A stretch of DNA of 64,000 bases from Cephalopachus bancanus (GCA_027257055.1 JAPVLO010000522.1:248001-312000); one strand, 5' to 3'. Positions 12,310-28,140 are shown, numbered from the stretch's first letter. The notes: generated by a model from the sequence alone, not told the origin. Translations and numbers: made by a program.

Positions 12310-14232
12310 GGTTTGGAACTGTTCTAAATGGAAGGAGACTAAAGAACCCTTAAAGCACAATGCAATGCCTGATGTTTAATTGAATTATGAATTTTTAAGG
12401 CCATCACATGATTGGGGCAATTGGGAAACTGTATATACGGACTGTACGTAGATGATGATATCACTGGTTTCTGTATGAAACCTAGCCACCTCGGTCTCCT
12501 GCACGCTCGGCTCTATTTCCCCCATCAGAGTCCATTTCTCTTCCTGGACCTCCCCTCCATAAATCATGGCCTGGAAATGAGCAAAGCAGTGAGCTGGGGC
12601 AGCTCCAGCGTTCTCTTCATTTATCCCCCGTCTCCCAGAGCACTGTCCTTCCATGCCTGGTGGCCAATCTCTCAAAAACAGTTGTGACATCTATTTATCT
12701 GATTTTTTTTTCTTTTTGGTTGTTTTAGGAAGAAGATTAAATTGGTCTCTCTTACTCCATGTTGGCCAGAAGCCAATCATATCTTTTAAATCTGTTTTAT
12801 TTGGATCCAGAATACAAAGATCAAGCATTATGTGTCATGTCTTTTTTTCCTTTAATCTAAAACATTTCTGTCCTTTTTTTTGTTTTTTTTTTTTTTTAAT
12901 GACATTAGCACTTTTAAAGAGTCTGAAACAGTTGTCTTGTAAATTGTCCCACAATCTGGATTTGTCTTCTTCTTCATGATTAGATTCAAGTTGAACATTT
13001 TTGGGGAGAATATTACATAGGTGGTGTATACTTCTAATCTCAAGACTTCAGGTGGCCCATAATGCTGTTTGATCACTTATTAAGGTAGCATCTTATTATA
13101 CCCACATCTTTAAAATAAAAATTTTAAAAATGTAAAAAAAAGAGTGGGCGGGGGAGGGAAGATGGCATCTTCCAGTTATCTCCATTGCAAAGTTATTTTT
13201 CCCTTGGTAATTAATAATCTGTGGGTGATGCTTTGAGATCCGTGAAGCTCATGCTTTCAAGTGTCTTTTCACCTAACTGTACATCAATAGTAATCTGAAT
13301 CAATTATTAGATTGATGACTACAAAATGGCACTTTCTGTCATTCTTTCTCCACTTAACTGACTGACATTGTTCTATGAAAGAAGAATCCCTCTTCCTTTC
13401 TTTCTGAGTATCATGATGAGTTCAGGGACTCGTCTTTATGTTGATTGTATTGTGTTTTATTGTTATTCTTTTGAATCCTCGCATTGTCCAGATTTGACCA
13501 GTGTAATCTTTGTTATTATTTAACCCCACCATGTGGGTTTAACTAGGTGCTTTTTATACCCAGGGTAATTTTGAATATTTACCACTCCCAGCAGGAACTG
13601 AAAAAGGGAGTCCAGAGTTGGGGCTTATTTAGACTCTTAGAAATCCACCTTCTTTCATATACTCTCAACCCGAAGTGGAACTTCTGTGTTGGGGGAGGTA
13701 CTTATGGATTGAACCACAGATCAGTGTCACCCAGGTCTAGTCCTGATCACCTTTATTCTAGTCCACACCCCGTAGCTTACTTTCCCTCCATTGGGCACCT
13801 CTGTCCTCCTTCCTATTTGGCCATCAGGTTCCTAAACAACTGTCCAGACTATGGCCTCAAGTTCTTATGCCCAGCCATGTGATGGCCTTGCCTGCCTCTT
13901 TTACCTGCTCAGGTAACCCATTTACCATTAATTTCTCTGTGTTTCCACTTATAGGATTCTGCCCAGCCATGTGACCTGCTGCCTCTGCCAATTTAAAAAT
14001 AACACACTTGGGTGCATCAAGTGTTTTGCTCTACATTAGGTTTATTAGCAGTAACTTCCTGACTTCCAAAATGTGACAGTGTTTCTGTCTAGACAGCCTG
14101 AACACAGGTCTCTACCAGTGACATCGGCCAATGATAAGTAACAACACTTTGCTACTTATATAAAGACAGTGTTGCTTAATTTTGAAAACTTTTTTCCCCA
14201 ATTATATGATTCCCTTCTCCCAGAAGGTAGGC
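12310..14232. other. Unassigned intergenic sequence
   Basis: I recognise no gene, RNA or clear repeat over about 1.9 kb. An open frame near 12385-12690 on the minus strand has no family features I know. Poly-T runs occur at 12875-12900. Confidence 0.4.
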
Positions 14233-14247
14233 AGAATAAGCATCTTT

Positions 14248-14572
14248 ATTTTATTTATTTATTTATTTATTTTTATTTTTTTTATTTTTTTTTTTTGAGT
14301 TGGAGTCTCACTCTGTCGCCCAGACTGGAGTGCAGTGGCCGCTCCCGGCCACCGCAGCCTCGGCCTGCTGGGCTCCGGCGATCCTTCCGCCTCAGCCTTC
14401 CAAGTAGCCAGAATTACAGGCATGCGCCACCACGCCCAGCTGATTTTTTGATTTATTGTAGAGATGAGGTCTCGCTGCCCAGGCGGGTCTCGAACCCGCG
14501 GGCTCAGGCAATTCACTCACCTCAGCCTCCCAAAGGCGCGGGATTACAGGCTGAGCCACCGAGCGCGGCTGC
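14248..14572 (-). mobile_element. Young antisense Alu with (ATTT)n tail
   Basis: (TTTA)n plus poly-T is followed by 'gagttggagtctcactctgt' and ends 'gctgagccaccgagcgcggc'. CpGs are well preserved ('ggctccggcgatcc', 'gtctcgaacccgcgggctc'), marking it as recent. One of the three closest matches to the local young consensus. Confidence 0.94.
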
Positions 14573-14989
14573 ATCTTTATTTTAACCTCATTTTACAGAT
14601 GAGAATAAACAGGATCTAATGTGTCAAATGCTGTGGCCTAGTGCCAGGCATTCTGTCCAGTTCTGGGTTCCCCACATTCCATGCTCCTTCTCTCTCAAAA
14701 TCCTCACCTCCCCCTCTGACCCTCACCACTGCCAAAAACATTTTTGATTCTGGGAAAGAAACGGTGCACATGGTCCATGTGACGTTCGTGCTATCAGAAG
14801 CTTGGATGATTCCCCAGGTAAAGCTGGACACATGAGAAATGAAATGAAAGCCTAGTAGGCATCTGACAAAAGTAGCTTTGTCCCTTCTGCATTTTAGGAC
14901 ATAAAGCATTGTTTATCCAGGAATTCCACAGATACACTGACCACTTCACATAGGCATACAAGCTCGCAAATTAAAAATCTCTCCACTCT

Positions 14990-15298
14990 CTAGGCTCAGT
15001 GGCTCAGCCTGTAATCCCAGCACTTTGGGAGGCTGAGATGAGTGGATTACCTGAGCCTGCGGGTTCAAGACCTACCTGGGCTACTTGATGAGACCTCGTC
15101 TCTACAACAAATCAAAAATTAGCTGGGCATGGTAGCACACACCTGTAGTTCTGACTACTTGGAAGACTGAGGCGGAAGGATTGCCAGAGCATAGCAGGTC
15201 GAGGCTGCAGTGGCCAGGAGTGTGCCACTGCACTGCAGTCTGGGCGACAGAGTGAGACTTCAACTCAAAAATAAAAATTAAAAATAAATAAAAATAAA
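14990..15298 (+). mobile_element. Alu dimer
   Basis: Starts with 'aggctcagtggctcagcctg', ends 'gcgacagagtgagacttcaa', with a tail of (aaaat)-type units. Confidence 0.9.
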
Positions 15299-15930
15299 AA
15301 TCTCTCTGCCTATACCCCAGATCCCTGCCCAAACTTAAGGAAAGAACCAAGATAGACAGTAATTTTTTTTCCATGAAAAGCCTTCTGGTATGAGGGTTAG
15401 GACAGATGGGATAGGGAACTGGGTGAGAGAGGGCCTGTCGGCAGGGGGTGTGGCACCTCTGCATCAGCATCTCTGTCCTTGCTGTCCTCAGAGGGCCGTC
15501 TGTCGGCATGACCATCTGTGACCTAGCGAGAGCACTGGCATGCTGGGGAGATGGAGGGAGGAAACCTCATGCCCCCTCTGTGTCCATGGCAGGACAGCAT
15601 GGGTCAGGTCTTGAGGAAGCAGGTCTGCAGAGAGACTGGCTCTGCTGGGGAGCACTCATCTGCCACAATTGGGACCCATGGGAATATCCTAAAGAAAGTT
15701 ACTGTACTTCATATGGAATATCCTAAAGAAAGTTACTGTACTTCTCAGTAAGTTGCCATGTTTTCAAATGATGCCATTTTCTCCTGCTGTTGCCATTTCC
15801 TAGGCTCAAGCTGGGGTTCTGCTTCTTCTCTCCGAATGGCTCAGAGGCTTGTTAGCTCCTACTCTGTGACTGGGATGTATGAATATGGACTTGTATGAGT
15901 CTGTCCCCTCATCTTTCACAATCAAAGCAG
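15299..15930. other. Unassigned sequence with one small tandem duplication
   Basis: No gene recognised. It contains a 30-base exact duplication described separately. Confidence 0.4.
15681..15744. repeat. 30-bp direct duplication, period 34
   Basis: The unit starting 'ggaatatcctaaagaaagtt' and ending 'actgtacttc' occurs at 15681-15710 and again at 15715-15744 with no mismatch, separated by 'atat'. The perfect identity implies a recent event. Confidence 0.97.
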
Positions 15931-15934
15931 TCTC

Positions 15935-16546
15935 TTTTATTTTTATTTTATTTTTGTTATTATTTTTAGATTCAGGGTTTCCATGTGCAGGTGTTTTACA
16001 TGGGTAAATTGAGTTATGGTAAAATTTAGTCTTCTGTGAAGCCCATTATCCACATGGCATGCATGGTACCCAATAGGTATGTTTCAGCCTTGCCCCCTGC
16101 ACTCCTTTAAGTGTCCCTATAAAAAGTTTCCATCTTTATGTCTATGACCCAGTGTTTAGCTCCCACCTGTAAGTGAGACCATGTGTTATTCAGTCTTTTG
16201 TTTCTGCGTTAATTCACATAGAATAATGGCCTCCAGCTGCATCCACATTACTGCAGAGGACATGATTTTGTGTTTATTTATTACTGTGTAGTCTTCCATG
16301 GTGTGTATGGGACACATATTTTTAACTACTCCATCTCTGATGGGCACCTACATTAGGTCCTTGATTTTGCTGTTGTGAATTGTGCTGCACCAAGCATAGA
16401 GTACAAGTATATTTTTGGTAGAAGGATTTAGGCTTCTTGAGCATATACCCAGTAGGGGGATTGCTGGGTCGAGTGGTGAATCTTTCTTAGATCTTTAAGA
16501 AATCTCCAAACTGCTTTCCACAGGGGCTGAACTTACTGACATTCTC
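15935..16546 (-). mobile_element. Host L1 A, 3' part
   Basis: An antisense L1 3' end begins with T-rich sequence ('ttttattttatttttgttat') and runs through the ORF2 C-terminal region. It is cut at 16546 by the insertion of a younger L1 and continues at 22948. Confidence 0.85.
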
Positions 16547-16749
16547 TCTTTTTTTTTAAGCATATTTTTTATTTTAAAATTGTGGGATAGAGTTAAGGGT
16601 TAGGTATACAAATATGCATCGTTCAGTTACCCTTGTTGTTAAGGGTTGTCCCCCCATCCCCTGATAGATATTGACTACCATTAATCCCACCACCCTTGCT
16701 CTTCCTGTCCCCCCCCATAGATTCCCACCACTGTCAATCCTTTTCTTAT

Positions 16750-19700
16750 AGTATTATGATAGATGTTTAAGGTTCACTTATGAGTGAGAACATGTGATAC
16801 TCAGATCTTTGTTGCTATGAAAGATCACTCAGTATTATAGACTCAAGTTCCATCCAGGCTGCTGCACAATTCATGTTTTGTTCTTTTTTATAGCTGCGTA
16901 GTATTCCATTGTGTATATGTACCACATTTTTAAAATCCAGTTCTCTTTTGTTGGACGGATGGTTGGTTCCAGGTTCTTACTATTGTGAACAATCCTGTGA
17001 TAAATATATGTGTGCAAGTATCTTTTTCGTAGAGTGATTTGAGTTCTTCAGGGTATATTGCCAGAAGGGGGATAGTGGGGTCATATGGGAGGTCGATATT
17101 TGAAGCTTTTAGGAATCGCCACACTGCTTTCCACAGAGTTTGCACTAGCTTACACTCCCATCAACAGTGTAGAAGTGTTCCCTTTTTGCTACATCCTCTC
17201 CAGTAGCTGTTATTTTTTGAGTTGTTGATAATTGCGTTCTGACTGGAGTTAGGTGGTGTCTCAGTGTAGTTTTAATTTGCATTTCCTTGATGATTAGTGA
17301 GGTTGAACATTTCTTCATGTGTCTGTTGGCCGCTCATATGTCTTCTTTTGTGAAGTGTCTGTTCATATCTTTTGCCCACTTTGTTAATGGGGTTGTTTGT
17401 TTTATTTTTTTCAGCATGTTTGAGTTCCTTTGGATCCAAGATGTTAGAATTTTGTCAGACATAGAGTTGGCAAATATTTTTCCCAATCTGTGGGCTGCCT
17501 CCTTGCTCTCTTGATGGTTTCTTTGGCTTTGCAGAAGCTTGTCAGTTTAATGAGGTCCCACTTGTCTATCTTATCTCTTATGGCTCATGTGTTTCGGGTT
17601 TTGTTCAGGTATTGATGTCAGTTCCAATTTCCATAAGGATGTGTCCTGCTTTTTCTAAGGTTCTTATGGTTTGAGGTTTTACATTTAGGTCTCTGATCCA
17701 TTTAGAGTTAATTTTTGTGTATGAGGATAGATAGAGGTTTTGTTTGAGTCTTCTGTGTGTGGTCAGTCAGATTTCCAACACCATTTACTGAATAGGTTCT
17801 CCTCTCCCCAGTGGTAGGTGGTGGAGGCTTTGTCGAAGATGAGTTGGTTGAGAAATTGAGGTTTTGCTTCTGGAATCTCAATTCTATTCCATTGGTCTAT
17901 ATGCCTGTTCCTGTACCAATACCAAGCTGTTTAGATTATGGTAGCTTTATAGTAAAGTTTGAAGTCGGGTAATGTGATACCACCTGCTTTGTTTTTTTTG
18001 CTGAGGATTGGTCTGGCTATTCTTGGTCATTTGTGTTTCCACGTGAATTCCTGTATTGTTTTTTCTAGATCTGAGAAGAATGTTGCTGGTAATTTGATGG
18101 GTATTGCATTAAATCTGTAGATTGCCTTAGGTAAGATGGACATCTTCACAATGTTGATTCTTCCAATCCATGAGCACGAGATATTCTTCCACTTGTTTGT
18201 GTCATCTTTAATTTCTTTGAGCAGTGTTTTGTAGTTTTCATTGTAAAGGTCTTTCACGTTTCTGGTTAGGAAGATGCCAAGGTATTTAATTTTTGTTGTG
18301 GCTATTGTGAATGGGATTGTGCTTTTTATTTGGGTTTCTGTTTGTTTATTATTGGTGTAAAGAAATGCGATTGTCTTTTGCACATTTATTTTATACCCTG
18401 AGACTTTGCCAAATTCCTTTATCAGTGCAAGGAGGCTTTTGACAGATTCTCTTGGGTTTTCAAGGTACAGTTATGTCGTCTGCAAAGAGAGATAACTTGA
18501 CTTCCTCTTTTCCTTTTTGGATACCTCTGATTGCCTTCTCTTTTCTGATTGCTCTATCCAGAACTTCCAATACTATATTGAACAGGAGGGGAGAGAGTGG
18601 GCATTCTTGCCTTGTTCCAGTTTTCAGGGGAAATGGTTCCAATTTTTTTCTGTTTAGGAGTATGCTAGCTGTGGGTTTCTGATAGATGGCTTTTACTATT
18701 TTGAAGTGTGTTACATATATGCCTAGATGTTCGAGGGTGTTTATCAAGAAAGAGTGCTGGATTTTATCAAAAGCTTTTTCTGCATCTAATGATATAATCA
18801 TGTGGTTTTTGTTCTGATATTTGTGATGTATTTAATTACATGTATTGTCTTGCGAATTTGAACCAGCCATGTGTCCCAGGGATGAAGCCTACTTGGTAAT
18901 GATGGATGATTTTTGAGATGTGTTGTTGAATCCGGTTTTCTAGGATCTTGTTGAGAATTTTAGCATCTATGTTTATCAAGATATTGCCTGTAGTTTTTCT
19001 CTTTCTTTTGGGTTTACCTGGCTTGGGTATCAATGTGATGTTAGCTTCATAAAATGATTTGGGGAGAGTTCCATCTTTCTCAATTGCCTGGAATACTTTC
19101 AGTAGAACTGGTATCAGCTCCTCCTTAAATGTCTTATAGAATTCTGCTGGAAGCCATCTGATCCAGGACTTTTTATTGTAGGTAGTTTTCTTATTGCATA
19201 GTCAATTTTCTTGATTGTTATTGGTCTATTTAGGGTCTCAATTTCTTCTTGCTTCAACCTAGGCAGGTTGTGCAATGTCAGAATGTCCTCGATTTCCTTA
19301 AGGTTTTCAAGTTTGTTTCCATACAAGTGTACATAGTATTCTCTAATGATCTTTTGTATTTCCTCATGGTCAGATGTGACTTCATTTTTGTGTTTCTGAT
19401 TGTGTTTATTTGGGCTCTTTCTCTCTTTTTCTTGGTCAGTCTAGCTACGGGACAATCGATCTAGTTTATCCTTTCAAAGAACCAGCTTTTTGTTTCATTT
19501 AATTTTTGTATTATCTTTTTGTCTTCTATGTCCTGCATTTGGGCTTTTATTTTGGTGATCTGGATTCTTCTGCTGAAGTTAGGATTTTGGTGGTCTTGCT
19601 TTTCCAGCTTCCTTAAGTGACTTGTTAGGCTGTTAATTTGTGATGCTTCTATTTTATTCATTTGCATTTGTAGAGATATGAGTTCCCCTTTTACTATAGC

Positions 19701-20558
19701 TTTCATGGCATCCCAGAGATTTTGGTAAGATGTTTCTTCACTTTCGTTTGTTTCCAGGTATCTTTTAATCTCTGTTTTGATTCCATCATTGACCCAGCAG
19801 TTGTTTAGCATCATGCTGTTTAGTGTCCATGCCTTTGTGGGTTTTGGGGGAACCTTGTTGGTGTTGATGTTTATTTTATTTCACTGTGGTCCAAGAAAGT
19901 GCTTGGCAAAATTTTGATATTTTAAATTTGCTTATGCTTGATTTATGGCCAAGTGTGTGGTTGATCTTAGAGTACATCCCTTGTAGTGATGAGTAGAATG
20001 TATATTCTGTGGTCGTTGGATGAAGTGTTCTGTAGGCATCAATTAAGTCCATTTGGTCAAGGGTCACATTGATGTTTCAGATAGTGTTGATTTTCATCTG
20101 TCTAGGGTTGTGAGTGTGTATTGAAGTTCCCAGCTATGATAGTATTGGAGTCAATATCTTTTTTAGTTTACGTAGAAGAGCTTTATGAAAATTGGCACTC
20201 CTATGTTGGGTGCATATATGTTTAGGATGGATATTTCTTGTTGATGGATTGAACCTTTTATCATTATGTAGTGGCCTTCTGTATCTTTTTAAATTTTTGA
20301 TAGCTTAAAGGTTATTTTGTCTGAGATTAAGATTCTGACTCCTCCTTTCTTTTGTGTTCCGTTTGCCTGAAAATTTGTTTCCCATCCTCTTACCTTGAGT
20401 CTGTGAGGGTCCTTTCTATTGAGGTGAGTCTCTTGAAGGCAATAGATTGTTACCTGGTTATACTTTATCCATTTTGCCATTCTATGTCTTTTCAGTGGTG
20501 CATTTAGTTCATTCACATTTAGGCTAATTATTGAAATGTGGGAGTTGATCCTTATCAT
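16750..20558 (-). pseudogene. L1-A ORF2p remnant
   Basis: ORF2p supplies endonuclease and reverse transcriptase. The start is visible at 20558 with an endonuclease N-terminus (SLNVNELNAPLKRHRMAKW, LQETHL). The reverse-transcriptase palm region is seen around 18460-18800 ([33 protein letters not shown], containing the FADD catalytic motif). The C-terminal part lies at 16930-17145. The frame changes several times, so it is dead. The FADD catalytic Asp pair is present in the broken copy. Confidence 0.88.
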
Positions 20559-20634
20559 AAGGTTCTTATGGAATTGTTGTTCCTGTTTTTTTGTTGTCTT
20601 TCTTTTGGTTTTGGAGTTGGTTCATGTGTGTTTT

Positions 20635-21600
20635 TAATCTTTTGCCTGTACTCTTGTGATGAACGTTGTTGACCTTTTTTCTTTTTCTTCTGTTCTCAGT
20701 ACTTTCTTAAGTGTTTCTTGTAGAGCTGGTCTGGTGGCAGTGTAGGTTCTTAGGGATTGGATATCTGGGAAAGATTTCAATTCTCCCTCACTGATGAAGC
20801 TTAGGTTGGCTGGGTAGGTTATTCTTGGTTGAAATTGTTTCTCTTTTAGAACTTTGAAGATAGGGCTCCAAGCTCTCCTAGCCTGGAGGGTTTCTGTAGA
20901 TAAATCTGCTGCTATTCTAATTGATCTTCCCTGTGAGGTAGTCTGACCTTTTTCTCTTGCTGCCTTTAGGATTTTTTTCTTTTATACCTACTTTGTTTAG
21001 GCAAATTACTATGTGTCTGGGAGTTGGTCTTCTCATTTGTTGTCTTGCAGAGGTTCTCTGAATGTCTTGCGTTTGAAATTTTCATCACTGATGAGATGAG
21101 GGAAGTTTTCTTGAATGATTTCATGAAATGTTTGTTCCAGTGTGGCCTCTGTTTCTCTCTCTGCCTCAGGAAGGCCAATTACTCTTAGGTTTTTTTCTCT
21201 TGAAGCAATCATTCATCTCTTGAAAGTTTTGCTCTGTCTTTTTGAGATTGTTTTCTGTGTTTTTGACAGTTTGCGTCAGTTCTGTGTTTTGGTCTTCAAG
21301 CTCTGAGATTCTTTCTTCGGCTTGGCTAATTCTGCTTTCCATGCTTATTAGTTTGCTATTTATTTCCATCACAGTATTCTTTACTGCTGTTATTTCTGTC
21401 ATAAGCTCCTTCCTGTTTTCCTCTTATCTCTCCTCAATTTTTAAAATTCTCTCTATTAATGTCTTGATGCCTGGGTTTGTTGCATGTGACCAGTCATTCT
21501 GGGGGCTCTTCAGTGTTTGTGTTCTGAAGCCTGTTTTCTCAGTGTCTGACCTCCCAGGGGTCTGTGGGAGACCTATATTCTTCTTTTGGTTTTTCTTCAT
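20635..21600 (-). pseudogene. L1-A ORF1p remnant
   Basis: ORF1p is the trimeric RNA-binding chaperone of the L1 particle. The start is preserved as MKKNQKKNIGLPQTPG at 21600. The reading breaks at a TAA after KIEER near 21423-21425. It then resumes with a heptad-rich coiled coil ('RISQAEERISELEDQN') and fragments of the RRM and C-terminal domain. Not functional. Confidence 0.85.
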
Positions 21601-23385
21601 TTGTGCAGATTTTCCTTCCTACTTTTTCCTTCTTCTCTGCACTCCATCGTCTTCTTTAATTCTGTTATTCATGGGTGGAGGGGTTGCTTTTACTTCTGTT
21701 TGCTCAATCTCCTATTCTTCTCTATGTCTATCCTTTTACTTTGTTCAATTCTGGAGTTGAACTGTAGGTTGGTGGCGGTCCTTTTTGCAGTTTTGAGATT
21801 TACTTAAGGGGGAGTTGTGATTCAAAATATATCTGCAGATCCCAGTATCTGAAACCCACTTCCCACTGCCTTGGAATCTGTCCATGCAGTGGGGTTGTAG
21901 GTTTACTCCCTGAAATAAAATGACGCTAACAGAGGGAAGAGAATGGAGCGGGCAGTGGAGAGAAGAGAGTGGTGGAGAGAGAGAGGAGCAAGGGGGAAAA
22001 CAGAAGAGTGCACCAACAAATGGAGAGAGCCACTAAAACTGAAACAGATAAAAACAATAAACCACAGCTACAAACTCACCCCCCTTAAAAAAACTAAAAC
22101 ATACAATGATGCCAACATACAAGCTAACTAACCTCCTTCTTGGTGTGCTATTCCTCTGTACAAAGATGGGTTTTACAGAGAAAAGAAAAGCAAAAAAAAA
22201 AAAAGAGAAAGAAAAAAGAATAAAACAAAAGGAATAGAATCAATTCAGTAAACTAACAGAACCAATCAAGTACACTCTGGGACTTTTGTTTAAGTCAGTG
22301 TCCTTTCAGCTCTGATTTCTAGCTGTCTTTGCAGGCTGGTAAATATGGTCACAGTTAGGGTCAGTTGCCCCTGGCCTGCTGTGAAGGGCAGTTCAGATCA
22401 CCACTCAGTTCACCACTGCCCAGTTCACCACTCAGATCTGCCCTGTGTCTGTTTATCAAGCTTCTGTTTTTCCTACTTCGGTGTTGTTACCTTAAATCGC
22501 CAGCAGGTGGTGCTATCTCACTGCTCCAGATGATCTTTATCTGCAGATGGGAGGGAGTTGGCAATGGGAGCCTGCCTTACCATACACGGGAGGAGACCCA
22601 CAGCCTTGCTCTGGGTGAGAGGCGGGGCGTGACTTTTGCAGTGGTGGTGGCAGGCGATTTCTGTAGATCTTGCTTGCAGGGACTTCACAGTCTGAAGTTG
22701 TCAGTCCCCTCTGGCATGGGCAGTGCGATGGTGGTGGCAGCGGCGTCTGCAGCTGTATCTGCAGCTGCATTGGCTGCCCAGACCACCATGATATCTGAGC
22801 GGTGGCGATGGCTGAGCTCCGTGTGAAGAGCAGGCTGTGGATGATGGGAACTGCAGCTCCCTGGGAGAGAGCTAGAGTCTTTATGTGTTCTCCTTCGCGG
22901 AGGGTCTCACAGACCGAGTTTCCCTGTCACCATGTTGCCGGAAGTCCCTGACATTTTCACAACAGTGTGCAAGTGTTCTTTCATCTGCACAGTCTTGCCA
23001 ACATCTGTCTTTTTTTATGTTTTAAGAATAACCATTCTGACTTGTGTGAGATGTTCTCTCATTGTGATTTTGATAAGCATTTACCTGATGATTAGTGATG
23101 TTGAACTTTTTTTATATGTCTATTAGCTGCTTGTATGTCTTCTTCTGAGAAGTGTCTATGCATATCCTTTGCCTACTTTTTAATGGAATTACTTTTTCCT
23201 GTTAATTCATTTAAATACCTTGTAGATTCTGGATATTAGGCCTTCATTGGATGCAAATTTTGCAAATATTTCCTCCCATTCTGTAGGTTGTCTGTTTACT
23301 CTGTTGATAGTTTCACTTGCTGTGCAGAAGCTCTTTAGTTTAATTAGGCCCCACTTGTCAATTAATTTTGGTTTTTACTGCATTG

Positions 23386-24103
<718 letters not shown>

Positions 24104-24136
24104 GAGGACTTTGTCATATATTTGTTGCCTAGGCTA

Positions 24137-24278
24137 ATGTCCAGCAATAGTGTTTTGGGGTTTTTGATACTTTTAATTTTATTTTAATTGTAGAGACGAG
24201 GTCTTGCCAAGTTGTCCAGGCTGGTCTTGAATCCCAAAGTGCTGAGATTACAGATGTGAGCCACCGGCCCTAACCAAA
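24137..24278 (-). mobile_element. Partial antisense Alu
   Basis: One arm only: 'gtagagacgaggtcttgcca' to 'gtgagccaccggccct'. Inserted in the host L1; the L1 text 'agtgttt' recurs on both sides. Confidence 0.75.
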
Positions 24279-24969
24279 AATAGTGTTTCCTAGGATTTCT
24301 TCTAGGATTTTTATGGGTTGAACTCTTACATTTAAGACTTTAATCCATCTTCAGTTAATGTTTGCACATGGTGAGAAGAAGGAGTTTAGTGTAATTTTTT
24401 TGCATATGATTAGCCTGATTCCCCAGCACCATTTATTGAATGGGGTGCTTTTTCTCCAATATTGATTTTTTCAGCATTGTCAAAGATAGTTGGCTGTAGG
24501 TCAGCAGCTGTATTTCTGGGATCTGGGTTCTCTTCCTTTGGTCTATGTGCCTGTTTTTGTACCATGCTATTTTGATTACTGTGGCTTTATGGTAAAGTTT
24601 GATATCTGATAATACAATGGCTCCAGCATTGTTCTTTTTGCTCAGGCATGCTTTGGGTATTTGGACTGTTTTTTCCTTCTGTATGAATTTAAGTACTGCT
24701 TTTTCTAGATCTTTAAAAAATGATGCAGGTCATTCAATAGGGATTGCATTGACTCTGTAGCCAAATAGATTTGGGCAGTATTATCTTCTTAAGGATGGTG
24801 ATTCCTCCAGCCCATGAGCATGGAACGTCTTTTGCTGACTCTTGTTGATCTTCTGTTTCTTCCAGCAGTGGTTAGTAGTACTCACTGTAGACAGCTGCAC
24901 CTCCTTTGTAGGATGCATTCCCAAGTATTTTATTTTCTTTCTCTGTGCTTCCTCTTAACAGATCAATAA

Positions 24970-26847
<1,878 letters not shown>

Positions 26848-27127
26848 TGACAGTGACCTCAAACTTTGCTCATTTAGAGGATGAAGCAGACTCAATACAC
26901 AAGATGAATTGCAGAAAAAAATGATAAAGTAGTGTGACAACATAATGTGTTAGACTTGCTCTGTTCATTAAAAGCCTGTAGGGGTTTTGAATAGCTGGCT
27001 ATTGTCCTCTCCACTGCTTTTTTTTTTTAAACTTAGTCTTTTTTTTTTAGCTTATTAAAGAAGTTACAGGATATGACTATAACAATAAACTAAACTTGGC
27101 AATATCTGTGACTGTCGTCTTGAGGAT
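26848..27127. other. Post-exon sequence, unassigned
   Basis: Ends of the LRRC37-like homology give way to A/T-rich sequence with two poly-T runs near 27020 and 27041. Possibly the former intron. Confidence 0.4.
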
Positions 27128-27368
27128 TTTGATTGCCTGAGCCTGCAGTTTGAGACCCGTCCGGGCAACTTGGTGAGACCTCATCTCTACAATAAATCAA
27201 AAAATTAGCCGGGTGTGGTAGCGCGTGCCTGTAGTTCCAGCTACTTGGAAGGCTGAGGTGGAAGGATCACTGGAGCCCAGCAGGTCAAGTCTGCGGTGGC
27301 TGGGAGCGGCCACTGCACTCCAGTCTGGGTGCCAGAGTGAGACTCTGACTCGGAAAAAAAAAAAAAAA
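27128..27368 (+). mobile_element. Alu, 5' truncated
   Basis: Starts within the left arm ('ttgcctgagcctgcagtttg'). Mid text 'ctctacaataaatcaaaaaa', ends 'gactctgactcggaaaaaa'. Confidence 0.92.
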
Positions 27369-27599
27369 TTTCTGTCTCATTGAGATAAGAACAATTAACT
27401 CAGATTTCCAGAATACAATCCTGTCTACTTTGACCCTAAGATCTTTCTTGTATATTAGGATTAATTTGTAAGTAATAGTTATTTTGGTAATGCTAGTGAA
27501 TATAATATTACTGTAATTTGGATTTTTCCCCTCAATTTTTGTATTTGTGTACAGAGAGGCAAGGAATCTTATCAACGATAGCAACAAATACCATCACAC

Positions 27600-27775
27600 A
27601 TTGAGGTTAACATGTAGTGAGTGTTTACTTTGGGCCAGATGTACCACTAAGCACTTTATCCATGTCATCTCATTTAACTTTTGCCTTGATCATGAAAAGT
27701 GGGTGCCATTACCCCTCCCATTTTGCAGATAAGGGAATTGGAGTCCATGGACTTTGAGAACCTCTGTGGGCCACA
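27600..27775 (+). mobile_element. MIR
   Basis: 'gtgtttactttgggccagat', 'taagcactttatccatgtca', 'tctcatttaac' and 'ccattttgcagataagg' follow the MIR core consensus in order. Confidence 0.82.
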
Positions 27776-28140
27776 CAGGATGGGCTGATGCCAGGTGAAT
27801 TAGGGAGCCCCTGCTCTTAATCACTTTCCACACTGTCCCCCCCGTGTCCACAAGGGATAGGACTTCACAGGGGACATCTGTCAAAAACCTGCCTCTCTGG
27901 ATTATTTCTGAAGGCAACCCCCACATCACAGTGGTTTGGGCACATGCAATTGGCTAGCAAATGTGTCTTCCTTGTCTGCCTGTGGAAAGGCCCCTCTACT
28001 TCTGGGATGCAGCCTGGGCCACTCCCTGTGAGTCGCAGGCTTGGATTGTCCTTGGTCTGTTTTGAAAGTGAAACCTTACAGCAGTAGTCAGCACCTGCCT
28101 GCCTGACTCAAAACGTTCTACAAACACCTTTGCACCTTTG
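27776..28140. other. Unassigned sequence
   Basis: No gene or repeat recognised between the MIR and the L1M fragment. Confidence 0.4.

Larger units (their letters stand above)
16547..22947 (-). mobile_element. Near full-length L1 (L1-A)
   Basis: The element is about 6.4 kb. On the minus strand it holds a 5' UTR (about 22947-21640, starting 'gacttccggcaacatggtga'), ORF1, ORF2, a 3' UTR and a poly-T on the plus strand at 16549-16558. Flanking copies 'ctgacattctc' (16536-16546) and 'ctgacattttc' (22948-22958) form the target-site duplication with one mismatch. It sits inside an older L1 of the same orientation. Frameshifts and stops disable both ORFs. Sister copy: 41961-48648. Confidence 0.93.

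Noticed and set aside
12385..12690. 101-codon minus-strand frame with non-repetitive composition
   Set aside because: No recognisable family, no splice or promoter context, and an overlapping plus-strand frame of similar length. Not supportable as a gene.
21242..21760. 172-codon plus-strand frame that looks like a membrane protein
   Set aside because: Antisense of L1-A ORF1. No independent start context and the hydrophobicity is explained by the opposite strand.
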